Assembly (NCBI RefSeq): GCF_024347135.1
Contig: NZ_AP024907.1
Span: 3,029,001 to 3,093,000 of the forward strand
DNA from: Vibrio spartinae
Lineage (GTDB): Bacteria > Pseudomonadota > Gammaproteobacteria > Enterobacterales > Vibrionaceae
Direction: 5' to 3'
Length of the DNA stretch: 64,000 nucleotides
Part shown: positions 45,240 to 60,981 of the stretch, one piece after another
Position numbering within the stretch: the stretch's first letter is position 1
Layout: each line of letters opens with the position of its first letter
Program-made: the position numbers and the translations under genes
The notes under the pieces: generated by a model
What the model was told of the DNA's origin: nothing
What the model saw: the letters and a program-made list of their open reading frames with translations, nothing else
Database searches by the model: none

Positions 45240-45855
45240 ACCCAGCCTCGAAATAAATATTCAATTGCATCAATGACAGATGTTGCCTGACTCATTAGCA
45301 CGCTGATCGCCAACCGCTCAATTTATGTGAGGAAACAACAACTTCTCAGAGGAAACCACAACCTGTCACGAAATAAAATTACAACATACTGATAATTTTT
45401 CTCATTTTAGAATAATCCATCCGGGGACGCCCTAACCCACATCAATAAATAAACAGCCATTCAATGTTAAATAAAAGTTAACTTTTACCGCCTTCGCAAT
45501 CGATTAACTTGCATAAAAATTCCAGCGCTTTGCTATTGGATTTTATGTCACAAAAATGTAGGATAGTTTCAGTTTCGTTCGTATTTGTCATATTTGGAGA
45601 CGACGCAGCGGATGAAACTTCGGTGATAAGCTAACCCACCAAAATAAAGCACTAGCTGCATATAAAGAATAACCTGCATATCACTAAGGATTGTTTTCCC
45701 CACCCTATTTCCGGTGGGAGACGGAACGGATTCAGGCCGGCGCCACCCGTCGGTTTTGAGACAATAAAGATAAAAAGAAAGGACCAGACACACCATCATC
45801 CGGGGGAAATTTCTCCGGCCCGTGTGCGTCTTTATTGAACTGGAAGGATGTATCA
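45240..45855 (+). promoter_or_regulatory. gltB1 promoter and long structured leader
   Basis: A ~615-base region without a supported gene. A good promoter is TTGGAT (45536-45541), 17 bases, TAGGAT (45559-45564), giving a ~285-base leader. The leader can form a CCACC/GGTGG hairpin (about 45700-45719) and, 25 bases before the Shine-Dalgarno, a CCGGGG/CTCCGG hairpin (about 45800-45820) inside complementary GACACAC and GTGTGCGTC flanks. Confidence 0.5.
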
Positions 45856-48800
45856 ATGTTAAATTCATCAGGGCTATATACGCCCGAACTGGAGCATGAC
45901 GCCTGCGGTATCGGCTTTGTTGCCCATTTAAAAAACCGCAAATCCCATCAGGTTGTCACTCAGGCACTGGACATGCTGGCCCGAATGGAACACCGCGGTG
46001 GTCAGGGATGTGATCCATGCAGTGGCGACGGTGCTGGCATTCTCCTACAGAAACCCCATGAGTTTCTTCTTGAAGAAACCGTCAAACTCGGGATTCGTCT
46101 GCCCTCATTCGATCAATATGGTGTGGGTGTGGTGTTATTTCCGCAGGATGAATACAAACGAGGACAGTGTCGTGACATTCTGGAAAGGAATGCCAAGCGT
46201 CTGGATTTAGAAATTCTCGGATACCGCATTCTTCCGACCGATAACCATATGTTAGGGGCGGATCCACTCAGTAGCGAGCCACAATTCGAACACGTCTTTA
46301 TCAGTGGTGGTCCGGGCGTCACCCCGGAAGAACTGGAACGCAAACTCTATGTGCTGCGTAACTATACGGTGCGCGTTTGTCTGGAAAGTATCTCCAATAT
46401 CGGGGATGACTTTTACATCAACTCAATGTCATATAAGACACTGATCTACAAAGGACAGTTGACCACCGAGCAAGTCCCGCAGTATTTCCTTGATCTGCAA
46501 AATCCAACGATGGTCACCGCGCTGGCCTTGGTGCATTCTCGCTTTTCTACCAATACTTTCCCGAAATGGCGTCTGGCTCAGCCTTTCCGTTATATTGCCC
46601 ATAATGGTGAAATTAATACGGTTCGCGGCAACCTCAACTGGATGAAAGCCAGAGAAGCAATTCTTGAATCTGAGCGGTTTACCCAAGCTGAAATCGACAT
46701 GCTGTTACCGATTTGTCAGGAAGACAGTTCCGATTCATCAAACTTCGATATGGTGCTGGAACTACTGGTTCTCTCAGGCCGCAGCTTGCCTCATGCGCTG
46801 ATGATGATGATTCCCGAAGCATGGCAGGAAAATAAAAAAATGGATGCCAAGCGTCGTGCATTCTATCAGTATCATGCCAATGTCATGGAACCGTGGGACG
46901 GTCCGGCATCTGTCTGTTTCAGTGATGGGGTGATGGTCGGTGCGACGTTGGATCGTAATGGCTTGCGCCCTTCCCGTTATACCGTCACGAAAGATGATTT
47001 CCTGATCATGGCATCAGAATCAGGTGTCGTCGATATCGCAGCAGACAATATTCAATATCGGGGTCGCCTCCAACCCGGCAAAATTTTTGTCGCCGATCTG
47101 GAAGAAGGACGGATTATTTCAGACGAAGAGATCAAAGAGAGTATTGCGAACGCACAGCCTTACGAGCAGTGGGTTCAAGATAACTTACTCAGTCTTAAAT
47201 CACTTCCTGAAGCTGAAACCGGACATAATCAGCCGCAACCAGAACGATTGCTACATCGTCAGCAGGCATTTGGGGTCAGCAGCGAAGAAGTCAATCAGAT
47301 TATTCTGCCACTGGCTCAAACCGGCTACGAACCCTTAGGCTCGATGGGAGCAGACTGGCCTCTGGCTGTGCTGTCTCACCAGTCTCAGCATTTATCTCAC
47401 TATTTCAAACAGCTATTTGCTCAGGTCACCAACCCACCGATCGACCCGATCCGTGAACGGATGGTGATGTCCCTGAACACCTATCTGGGAAAAGATCAAA
47501 ACTTGCTCAGTGAGTCACCGGCACACTGTCGTAAAGTCGAACTCGAATCACCGGTCATTTCCAATGCTGAGCTTGAAAAACTCAGAGCAATAGATAACGA
47601 GCACCTGCAAGCAAAAACGCTGGATATCGTTTTTCAGGCCAGTGGCGAACCGGGTAAACTGGAACGCGCACTGAAACGGATTTGTCAGTATGCGGAAGAC
47701 GCCGTCATCGATGGTTATTCGATTATTTTGCTGACTGACCGCGCAGTGAACTCAAACCATGCCGCCATTCCGGGGATGCTGGCTGTCGGTGCAGTCCACC
47801 ATCACCTGATCCGCAAAGGATTACGGGCCAAATGCGGTATCGTCATCGAAACGGGCGATGCACGGGAAACGCACCACTTTGCCACATTACTCGGTTATGG
47901 TGCCAATGCCGTCAACCCATATTTGGTTACGGAAACCATTGTCGATCTACAACTGAAGAACAAGCTGGATCCGCAAGCGAATATCAATACGCTCTTCGAT
48001 AACTATCGCAAAGGGGTCAACGGTGGTCTGCTGAAGATTTTCTCGAAGATGGGAATTTCAACCCTTCAGTCTTATCACGGTGCGCAAATTTTTGAAGCCC
48101 TGGGCATTAGCAAAGCCGTCGTGGATAGATACTTTACCGGAACAGTGACCCGGATTCAGGGGCTCACACTGGACGATATTGCCAAAGAAGTTCTGATCCG
48201 TCATCGCCTCGGCTATCCATTACGCGAAATTCCGCTGCAAGTCTTAGATGTCGGTGGGGTTTATCAGTGGAAACAACGCGGTGAACAACACTTGTTCAAT
48301 CCGGAAACCATTCACTTGTTACAACAATCAACGCGTCATCAAGACTATGCGCAGTTCAAAGCATATGCCGAAGCCGTGGATCGTCAGGGTGACAAAGCCG
48401 TGACACTCCGTAGCCAGCTTGAGATGGTGAAAAACCCGGCTGGGCAGATTACTCTCGATGACGTTGAACCGATCGAAAGTATCGTCAGACGATTTGCCTC
48501 CGGTGCCATGTCATTCGGTTCAATTTCCTATGAGGCGCACGCCACGTTAGCCGTTGCGATGAACCGCCTCGGCGCAAAATCAAACTCAGGTGAAGGCGGT
48601 GAAGACCCGATCCGCTTTGAGAAGAAAGAAAACGGTGACTGGGAACGCTCCGCTATCAAACAGGTTGCTTCAGGTCGCTTCGGCGTTACCGCCTATTATC
48701 TGACCAATGCGGATGAATTACAGATCAAAATGGCTCAGGGAGCAAAACCCGGAGAAGGCGGACAACTTCCCGGAGATAAAGTCGATGATTGGATCGGTGC

Positions 48801-50388
48801 CACCCGTCACTCCACTCCGGGCGTCGGTCTGATTTCCCCGCCACCGCATCACGATATTTATTCTATCGAGGATTTGGCACAGCTCATATTTGACTTGAAA
48901 AATGCCAACCGTGCCGGTCGTGTCAACGTTAAACTGGTTTCTGAAGCCGGTGTCGGCACAATCGCTTCCGGGGTTGCCAAAGCCAAAGCCGATGTCGTGC
49001 TGATCGCAGGTTATGACGGCGGTACAGGGGCATCCCCGATTTCATCGATTCGTCATACTGGTCTGCCGTGGGAGCTGGGACTGGCTGAAACGCACCAGAC
49101 CCTACTGAAAAACGGGCTACGCAACCGAATCGTCGTTCAGGCGGACGGACAGATGAAGACACCGCGCGATCTGGCAATTGCAACCCTACTCGGCGCTGAA
49201 GAATGGGGCGTTGCCACCGCAGCACTGGTGGTCGAAGGTTGTATTATGATGCGTAAATGTCACAAGAATACTTGTCCGGTCGGCATTGCCACACAGAACA
49301 AAACCCTGCGTGAACGATTTGACGGTCGCGTCGAAGATGTGGTGACGTTCTTCCGCTATATGGCGCAAGGACTCCGTGAAATCATGGCAGAACTGGGCTT
49401 CAGAACCATTGATGACATGGTCGGTCAGGCCCACAAACTGAAAGTCAGAAGCGATACCGAACACTGGAAGTATCACAACCTTGACTTGAGTCCGCTGCTG
49501 TATATGGAGTCACCAAGAAGCGATGATGGCATTTTCTGCCAGACCACTCAGAATCATGCTCTGGAAAATATCTTAGATCGCCAGCTCATTCAGATCGCCC
49601 AACCTGCCTTAACGCAGGGGAAAGCCGTTCAGGCAGCCTTCCCGATCCGCAATACCGACCGGAGTACCGGCACCATGCTCTCGAATGAGATTTCGAAAGT
49701 CTATCGCGATCAGGGGTTACCTCAGCTCATGCAAGTGAAATTTACCGGCTCTGCCGGCCAGTCTTTCGGTGCATTTCTGAGTCCAGGCGTTCAGTTCGAA
49801 GTTGAAGGCGACGCAAATGACTACTGGGGCAAAGGTTTATCCGGTGGCACACTGATTCTTTATCCAAACCACAATACATCTCTTGTTCCTGAAGAGAATA
49901 TCGTGGTCGGTAATGTCTGTTTCTACGGCGCCACATCCGGTGAGTCTTACATTCGGGGGAAAGCCGGTGAGCGTTTCTGTGTCAGAAACTCCGGTGCCCG
50001 TGTCGTGGTTGAAGGCATTGGTGATCACGGTTGTGAATACATGACGGGCGGTGTTGCTGTCATCTTAGGTTCAACCGGCCGTAATTTCGCAGCCGGCATG
50101 AGTGGCGGCGTCGCCTATGTCTGGGATACCGACGGTGATTTCCAGAATAAACTCAACGCTGAACTGGTTGATCTGGATCCACTGGATCAAGAGGATATCG
50201 ATTTGCTCGAGACTATGCTCAACAATCACATCCGTTTCACCGGGAGTGAAGTGGCACTGCGCTTTATGGATAACTTTGAGCAGAACCTGCAATCTCTGGT
50301 GAAAGTCATGCCGAGAGATTACAAAGCCGTCCTGCAAAAACAACAAGCAGCACAACAAGTACCGACAACGGAAGCGGAGGCCGTGTAA
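45856..50388 (+). CDS. gltB: Glutamate synthase large subunit, first copy
   Basis: The large subunit releases ammonia from glutamine and adds it to 2-oxoglutarate. The 1510-residue protein starts with a short propeptide and the catalytic cysteine C17 (EHDACGIGFVAHLKN), then has the class II amidotransferase domain, a central domain, the FMN/synthase domain ([23 protein letters not shown]), the 3Fe-4S motif GCIMMRKCHKNTCPVGIATQ (~1130-1150) and the C-terminal beta-helix with G-rich repeats. The ATG at 45856 has a ggaagga site; the frame also opens at a TTG at 45835. Its sequence is clearly unlike the second copy at 52202. Its stop overlaps the gltD1 ATG by one base. Confidence 0.96.
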   Translation: MLNSSGLYTPELEHDACGIGFVAHLKNRKSHQVVTQALDMLARMEHRGGQGCDPCSGDGAGILLQKPHEFLLEETVKLGIRLPSFDQYGVGVVLFPQDEYKRGQCRDILERNAKRLDLEILGYRILPTDNHMLGADPLSSEPQFEHVFISGGPGVTPEELERKLYVLRNYTVRVCLESISNIGDDFYINSMSYKTLIYKGQLTTEQVPQYFLDLQNPTMVTALALVHSRFSTNTFPKWRLAQPFRYIAHNGEINTVRGNLNWMKAREAILESERFTQAEIDMLLPICQEDSSDSSNFDMVLELLVLSGRSLPHALMMMIPEAWQENKKMDAKRRAFYQYHANVMEPWDGPASVCFSDGVMVGATLDRNGLRPSRYTVTKDDFLIMASESGVVDIAADNIQYRGRLQPGKIFVADLEEGRIISDEEIKESIANAQPYEQWVQDNLLSLKSLPEAETGHNQPQPERLLHRQQAFGVSSEEVNQIILPLAQTGYEPLGSMGADWPLAVLSHQSQHLSHYFKQLFAQVTNPPIDPIRERMVMSLNTYLGKDQNLLSESPAHCRKVELESPVISNAELEKLRAIDNEHLQAKTLDIVFQASGEPGKLERALKRICQYAEDAVIDGYSIILLTDRAVNSNHAAIPGMLAVGAVHHHLIRKGLRAKCGIVIETGDARETHHFATLLGYGANAVNPYLVTETIVDLQLKNKLDPQANINTLFDNYRKGVNGGLLKIFSKMGISTLQSYHGAQIFEALGISKAVVDRYFTGTVTRIQGLTLDDIAKEVLIRHRLGYPLREIPLQVLDVGGVYQWKQRGEQHLFNPETIHLLQQSTRHQDYAQFKAYAEAVDRQGDKAVTLRSQLEMVKNPAGQITLDDVEPIESIVRRFASGAMSFGSISYEAHATLAVAMNRLGAKSNSGEGGEDPIRFEKKENGDWERSAIKQVASGRFGVTAYYLTNADELQIKMAQGAKPGEGGQLPGDKVDDWIGATRHSTPGVGLISPPPHHDIYSIEDLAQLIFDLKNANRAGRVNVKLVSEAGVGTIASGVAKAKADVVLIAGYDGGTGASPISSIRHTGLPWELGLAETHQTLLKNGLRNRIVVQADGQMKTPRDLAIATLLGAEEWGVATAALVVEGCIMMRKCHKNTCPVGIATQNKTLRERFDGRVEDVVTFFRYMAQGLREIMAELGFRTIDDMVGQAHKLKVRSDTEHWKYHNLDLSPLLYMESPRSDDGIFCQTTQNHALENILDRQLIQIAQPALTQGKAVQAAFPIRNTDRSTGTMLSNEISKVYRDQGLPQLMQVKFTGSAGQSFGAFLSPGVQFEVEGDANDYWGKGLSGGTLILYPNHNTSLVPEENIVVGNVCFYGATSGESYIRGKAGERFCVRNSGARVVVEGIGDHGCEYMTGGVAVILGSTGRNFAAGMSGGVAYVWDTDGDFQNKLNAELVDLDPLDQEDIDLLETMLNNHIRFTGSEVALRFMDNFEQNLQSLVKVMPRDYKAVLQKQQAAQQVPTTEAEAV

Positions 50389-51857
50389 TGGGAAAACCAA
50401 CTGGATTTTTAGAACATGGCCGGGAGCTGCCTGCAAAAGTGGCACCGGAAGTCAGACTCAAGCACAACCAAGAGTTTGTGCTCAATGATGAGTTCGGTGA
50501 CAAAATTAATACGCAGGCTTCTCGCTGTATGGATTGTGGCGTGCCCTTCTGTCACAGTGGCTGCCCGATCGGCAACATCATTCCTGAATTTAATGATGCG
50601 GTTTACCGGAACAGCTGGCAAGAAGCATGGCAAATTCTCAGTTCAACCAATAACTTCCCGGAATTTACCGGCCGCGTGTGCCCGGCGCCCTGTGAAAGTG
50701 CATGTGTGTTGGGGATCAATCAGGATCCGATTACTATCTGTAATATCGAGAAAACGATTGTCGAAACGGCTTATCGCGAAGGATACGCTCAACCGAAAAC
50801 CCCACGCAGCCGTACCGGCAAAACCATTGCGATTATCGGCTCCGGCCCGTCGGGATTATCCGCTGCCGAGCAGCTCAATAGTGCCGGTCACACGGTCACT
50901 GTGTATGAGCGGGATGAGAAAGTCGGTGGATTACTGCGGTTTGGGATACCGGACTTTAAACTTGGTATGGACATTATTGATCGCAAGATCGAGTTGATGC
51001 GTCAGGCTGGTATCAAATTTGTTGTCGATGCCCATATTGGGGTCAACATCAATGCTCAGCAACTGCGTCAGGAATATGATGTGGTTCTGCTGACTGGTGG
51101 CTCGACCGTCCCTCGCGATCTGCCGATTCCGGGCCGAGACTTGAACGGTGTTTATTTTGCGATGCAATTTCTTGCTCAGAATAATCGCCGCGCCAACAAC
51201 ATGGATCTCAAAAGCGAAGACATCCACGCGAAAGGGAAACATGTGGTCGTGATCGGTGGTGGCGATACAGGCTCCGACTGTGTCGGAACCTCAAACCGTC
51301 ACGGGGCAGCAAGCATTACTCAGGTTGAGATCATGCCAATGCCACCGGAGAAACGTCCGGCTAATATGCCGTGGCCGCAATATCCGATGATTCTTCGCAC
51401 TTCGACTTCTCATGAAGAAGGGTGTGACCGTCACTGGAATATCCTGACCAAAGCATTTATCGGCAATGAGCAAGGTCAAGTAACGGGGCTGAAAGTTGCC
51501 GACATCGTTTGGCAACCAGCCAAGGCCGGTGAACGTCCGACTTACGAGGAAGTCGCTGGCAGCGAACGGGTCATGCCATGTGATATGGCATTTCTGGCCA
51601 TGGGCTTTCTTCACCCTGAACCGCATGGTGTGCTGGCCCAGTTGGACATTGCGCTTGACGAGCGTGGTAATGTGGCGACAACGGATTACCAAACCAATCA
51701 GGCTGGTGTGTTTGCCGCTGGTGATATGCGTACAGGACAATCGCTGGTCGTCCGGTGTATCAATGAAGGGCGCGAATGTGCCCGTGCCATTGATGGCTAT
51801 CTGATGGGTGAAACGAACCTCGAAGCCAGAGCGGATTCTCTGATGCGCTCGGCCTAA
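50388..51857 (+). CDS. gltD: Glutamate synthase small subunit, first copy
   Basis: The 489-residue small subunit feeds electrons from NADPH to GltB. It has the N-terminal cysteine motifs RCMDCGVPFCHSGCP (~residue 47) and CPAPCESACVLGI (~100) for 4Fe-4S clusters, an FAD motif IIGSGPSGLSAAEQL (~148) and an NADPH motif VVIGGGDTGSDCVGTSNRHG (~287). Start and gltB1 stop share the sequence TAATG, so the two are translationally coupled. The sequence branch matches GltB1. Confidence 0.95.
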   Translation: MGKPTGFLEHGRELPAKVAPEVRLKHNQEFVLNDEFGDKINTQASRCMDCGVPFCHSGCPIGNIIPEFNDAVYRNSWQEAWQILSSTNNFPEFTGRVCPAPCESACVLGINQDPITICNIEKTIVETAYREGYAQPKTPRSRTGKTIAIIGSGPSGLSAAEQLNSAGHTVTVYERDEKVGGLLRFGIPDFKLGMDIIDRKIELMRQAGIKFVVDAHIGVNINAQQLRQEYDVVLLTGGSTVPRDLPIPGRDLNGVYFAMQFLAQNNRRANNMDLKSEDIHAKGKHVVVIGGGDTGSDCVGTSNRHGAASITQVEIMPMPPEKRPANMPWPQYPMILRTSTSHEEGCDRHWNILTKAFIGNEQGQVTGLKVADIVWQPAKAGERPTYEEVAGSERVMPCDMAFLAMGFLHPEPHGVLAQLDIALDERGNVATTDYQTNQAGVFAAGDMRTGQSLVVRCINEGRECARAIDGYLMGETNLEARADSLMRSA

Positions 51858-52201
51858 ATCATCATATATCGACCTCTCTGTCTCCCCCAATCTGACGGAG
51901 GGGTCGCCTCAACCAGCGACGCCTGAATACCGCCCTATCAGACACATTTCCCGCTTAAACCTGAGACATATCAACCACTCATAATCGTTACTTATTCACC
52001 AACGTCATTTATTGCCGCAATTTTCTATGAATCACTTGATCTTTGGTTCTATAAAGGATAGCGTTTAACCTCGCATTGTTTTGGGCGCTCAATTGAATGT
52101 ATTTTTAACCCAATTTAATGCATAAAGATTCAAAAAAATAACAACAACATAGAATAGTTAGTCATTCACTGTCGAAGACAGAACGCAAAGGGAGACTTGC
52201 A
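51858..52201 (+). other. Intergenic region between the two gltBD sets
   Basis: About 344 bases. No strong terminator or small gene is seen. A/T-rich DNA near 52080-52160 probably holds a separate promoter of the second gltB (for example TTGAAT 16 bases before TTAATG), but the match is weak. The second gltB has a good gggag site. Confidence 0.45.
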
Positions 52202-58098
<5,897 letters not shown>

Positions 58099-58158
58099 TT
58101 TCGTCGCCGTCACGAGCATGTCATTCAAAACACATGTTTGAGAACACAAGTTATTATC

Positions 58159-58191
58159 TCCCGGCACTGGCTTCAGTGCCGGGATTTTTTT
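58159..58191 (+). terminator. Terminator of the second gltBD set
   Basis: Perfect 11-bp stem TCCCGGCACTG (58159-58169) / CAGTGCCGGGA (58174-58184) with a GCTT loop and a T run. It ends gltBD2, 60 bases after the stop. Confidence 0.95.
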
Positions 58192-58279
58192 GCGCTGGAT
58201 TCCGGCCCGGATAACTAGTTGAATCCCAAAAAATCATGCTAAACTCAGCGCTAATCTGAATAAAGAAAAGAGACTTGAT

Positions 58280-58981
58280 ATGAAAATTGGCATCATTGGC
58301 GCAATGGAGCAAGAAGTTGCAGTTCTCAAATCGTCAATCCAGAATCTGCAAGAAGAACAAAAAGGCGGCTGTACCTATTACTCTGGTCAAATCAACGGCT
58401 TGGACGTAATCCTTCTCCAGTCAGGTATCGGTAAAGTTGCAGCGGCAGTCGGCACTGCCTTGTTGTTAGAACTCTACAAACCCGATGTTGTCATCAATAC
58501 AGGTTCAGCCGGTGGTTTTGATCCATCACTGGCGATGGGTGATGTGGTCATTTCCACTGAAGTCAGACACCACGATGCAGATGTCACTGCTTTTGGCTAT
58601 GAAATCGGTCAAATGGCGGGCCAGCCGGCAGCTTTCCAAGCCGATGAAACATTAATTCAACTGGCAGAAGATGCACTCGCACAGTTGGGAGATAAACATG
58701 CGGTCCATGGGCTGATTTGCACCGGTGATACTTTTGTCTGCCAGCCAGAAAAACAGGCATTCATCCGCCAAAACTTCCCGCAAGCGATTGCTGTTGAGAT
58801 GGAAGCCTCTGCGATAGCTCAGACATGTCATCAGTTTAAAACACCGTTTGTGGTGGTCCGGGCAATCTCTGATGTCGCCGACAAAGCGTCACCAATGTCG
58901 TTTGATGAGTTCTTACCGCTCGCGGCTGCAAGCTCTTCAGAAATGGTACTGAAGATGCTAGAACGTCTGCGTCAGGCATAA
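58280..58981 (+). CDS. mtnN: 5'-methylthioadenosine/S-adenosylhomocysteine nucleosidase
   Basis: MtnN (Pfs) cleaves S-adenosylhomocysteine and methylthioadenosine; in vibrios its product S-ribosylhomocysteine feeds LuxS and autoinducer-2. The 233-residue protein has GAMEQEV with E12, [10 protein letters not shown] (~172) and [12 protein letters not shown] with the catalytic Asp (~197). The ATG has an agagac site. The cbiB-like gene and btuF follow on the same strand with short gaps (20 and 61 bases), suggesting an operon. Confidence 0.96.
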   Translation: MKIGIIGAMEQEVAVLKSSIQNLQEEQKGGCTYYSGQINGLDVILLQSGIGKVAAAVGTALLLELYKPDVVINTGSAGGFDPSLAMGDVVISTEVRHHDADVTAFGYEIGQMAGQPAAFQADETLIQLAEDALAQLGDKHAVHGLICTGDTFVCQPEKQAFIRQNFPQAIAVEMEASAIAQTCHQFKTPFVVVRAISDVADKASPMSFDEFLPLAAASSSEMVLKMLERLRQA

Positions 58982-59001
58982 TCGAGCCCTATCCGCCACT
59001 T

Positions 59002-59955
59002 ATGAATCATGTTCAAGAATTACTGCAAACCCAAAGTGCGCTCCTCATCATGTGGGGAGCGTTGTTGATCCATCTCATATTGCCTTTGCCAAGAACGGCT
59101 CATCCGGCGCTTTTGTGGCACAAGTTTGCAGAAATTCTGGCAGAAAAGGTCAATACGCAGGGCAGCTATGCACAGCGGACACTGTCCGGCATATTAGCCA
59201 CATGTTTGATGCTCATTCCGGCACTGATGGTTCTGGTTGCCCTGGAGCCATTGGTCTGGCAGCCTGAACTCTATCACCTGCTGTTATTAATTCTGGCTCT
59301 TGACTGGCGAGGATTAACCACCTTGAGTAAGCCGCTGTTTCAGGCGCTGGCGGTACAGGATAAACCCCAAGCCCGCCAGTTACTCGCGGAACGGCTGAAT
59401 CGTCAGACTGAGACGTTGTCAGTGGTTGGATTAGGCAAGGCAAGTGCGGAGTTACTGATTGTCGGTCAAGCCCGTCAGGTTATCACAGTCCTGTTCTGGT
59501 ATGGCTTACTGGGTGGTATCGGCGCATTCATGTATCGTCTGATTGTCGAACTGAGCCGTGTCTGGTCACCGTCTGTGCCGGCCAACTATCCTTTTGGTCT
59601 GGCAGCAAGTCGCCTCAATGTTTGGTGTGAATGGATCCCGGCCCGTCTCTTTGCGCTGTTACTGATGGCGGGGCAGAGTCTGTCATCAACCTGGACTCAG
59701 ACTCGTCGGCAAAGTTGTACTTGGCCGTCCCGAAATATTGGTTGGCTCCTATGTTCTGTCGGACATAAACTCAATCTTTCACTCGGCGGACCGGCCATTT
59801 ATGAGGGCAAAAAGAGTGTCCGGGCTAAACTCGGTGGCAGGGTTATCCCGTCGGTCTTACATCTGTCCCAGATCCAGAAACTACTCAATCAACGCACTTA
59901 TATTTGGATCGGTATCGAAAGTCTGCTGATATTGATTGCTGCACAACTGCTCTAA
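59002..59955 (+). CDS. CbiB/CobD-family (cobinamide-phosphate synthase-like) membrane protein
   Basis: A 317-residue polytopic membrane protein with the length of CbiB, four to five hydrophobic segments (for example ~14-30, 65-100, 155-180, 298-315) and a CbiB-like C-terminus (GGPAIYEGKKSVRAKLGG). CbiB makes adenosylcobinamide-phosphate in cobalamin synthesis or salvage. The usual N-terminal GDP..PHPV motif is not intact; here it reads LPLPRTAHPALLWH. The place between mtnN and btuF supports a B12-linked role, but the exact reaction is uncertain. Confidence 0.78.
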   Translation: MNHVQELLQTQSALLIMWGALLIHLILPLPRTAHPALLWHKFAEILAEKVNTQGSYAQRTLSGILATCLMLIPALMVLVALEPLVWQPELYHLLLLILALDWRGLTTLSKPLFQALAVQDKPQARQLLAERLNRQTETLSVVGLGKASAELLIVGQARQVITVLFWYGLLGGIGAFMYRLIVELSRVWSPSVPANYPFGLAASRLNVWCEWIPARLFALLLMAGQSLSSTWTQTRRQSCTWPSRNIGWLLCSVGHKLNLSLGGPAIYEGKKSVRAKLGGRVIPSVLHLSQIQKLLNQRTYIWIGIESLLILIAAQLL

Positions 59956-60016
59956 ATAATAAATAGCCCAGTTTATAAAACGCATTCGTAAATCATCTCA
60001 ATCACAAGGTTGCCAC

Positions 60017-60862
60017 ATGTTGATTCACCGACTTTATTTATTCACGTTGCTGCTTTGTATCCCGGGGCTCATAATGGCAGCGACATCGGTTCAGCGTATT
60101 ATTACCCTTGCACCGCATGCCACCGAACTCGCCTATGCTGCCGGTCTCGGTGACAAAATTGTGGCCGTGAGTGATTACAGTGACTACCCGCCTCAAGTGA
60201 AGAACTTACCGAAAGTTGCGAACTATAAGGGCATCAAGATTGAAAAAATCCTCAGCCTCAAACCCGATTTGGTGATCATCTGGCCGGATGGCAATCCGCC
60301 CCGGGAATTACAAAAATTAAAACAGATGGGGATCCGAACCTACCCTTCTCAAATTCACCGACTGACCGATATTGCAGATAACATCGAGGCGCTCAGCCAA
60401 TATGCAGATAACCCGCAAATTGGTCGTAAAAACGCGCAACAATTTCGCCAGAAGCTGACAGCGCTCAAACAGCGATATCAACATGTCCGCAAGGTTCGCT
60501 TCTTCTACCAGCTCAGTGAGAAACCCATCATCACCATCGCTCAAGATCACTGGCCCAGTGAAGTGTTTGAGTTTTGTGGCGGAGAAAATGTATTTAAAAA
60601 TAGTCCGGCTCCCTACCCGCAAGTGAGCCGAGAGCAAGTATTACTGGCACGGCCTGACGTCATTTTCAATTCCCGTCATGCGCTTGAAAATCTAAATATG
60701 TGGGCAGACTGGCAGCGTATTCCAGCCGTTCGCTTACATCATGTCTGGACGCTGAATTCAGACTGGCTCAATCGCCCCACCCCCAGAACCATTCGGGCGA
60801 TTGAAGAGGTCTGTGATTACCTTGATGAGGCCAGAAAAAGTAACCCCGACCTGAGCCACTGA
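60017..60862 (+). CDS. btuF: BtuF-like vitamin B12 periplasmic binding protein
   Basis: A 281-residue class III periplasmic binding protein. Residues 1-21 form a signal peptide (hydrophobic LYLFTLLLCIPGLIMA). RIITLAPHATELAYAAGLGD (~27) and LSLKPDLVIIW (~78) are hallmark segments of the BtuF/HemV-like family. It would pass cobalamin to BtuCD, which is not in this window. The ATG has an aagg site. It follows the cbiB-like gene by 61 bases. Confidence 0.9.
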   Translation: MLIHRLYLFTLLLCIPGLIMAATSVQRIITLAPHATELAYAAGLGDKIVAVSDYSDYPPQVKNLPKVANYKGIKIEKILSLKPDLVIIWPDGNPPRELQKLKQMGIRTYPSQIHRLTDIADNIEALSQYADNPQIGRKNAQQFRQKLTALKQRYQHVRKVRFFYQLSEKPIITIAQDHWPSEVFEFCGGENVFKNSPAPYPQVSREQVLLARPDVIFNSRHALENLNMWADWQRIPAVRLHHVWTLNSDWLNRPTPRTIRAIEEVCDYLDEARKSNPDLSH

Positions 60863-60981
60863 AAAGCCGGGTTATAAAACTATCGGTTGACACCTTTTTC
60901 CCGTACAATGCGCCCTGTTTTTGTCTATACCTAAAAAATAATAGCGCTGTGCGCAAGTAATATTGTGGACCCACTCAACGT

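Noticed and set aside
45569..45868. 99-codon minus-strand frame in the gltB1 leader
   Set aside because: It runs antisense through the leader and the gltB1 start, with no ribosome-binding site or known similarity.
60887..60909. TTGACA and TACAAT before the TRIC gene as a promoter pair
   Set aside because: The hexamers are only 11 bases apart, too close for a normal sigma-70 promoter; TACAAT may still be a -10 with another -35.
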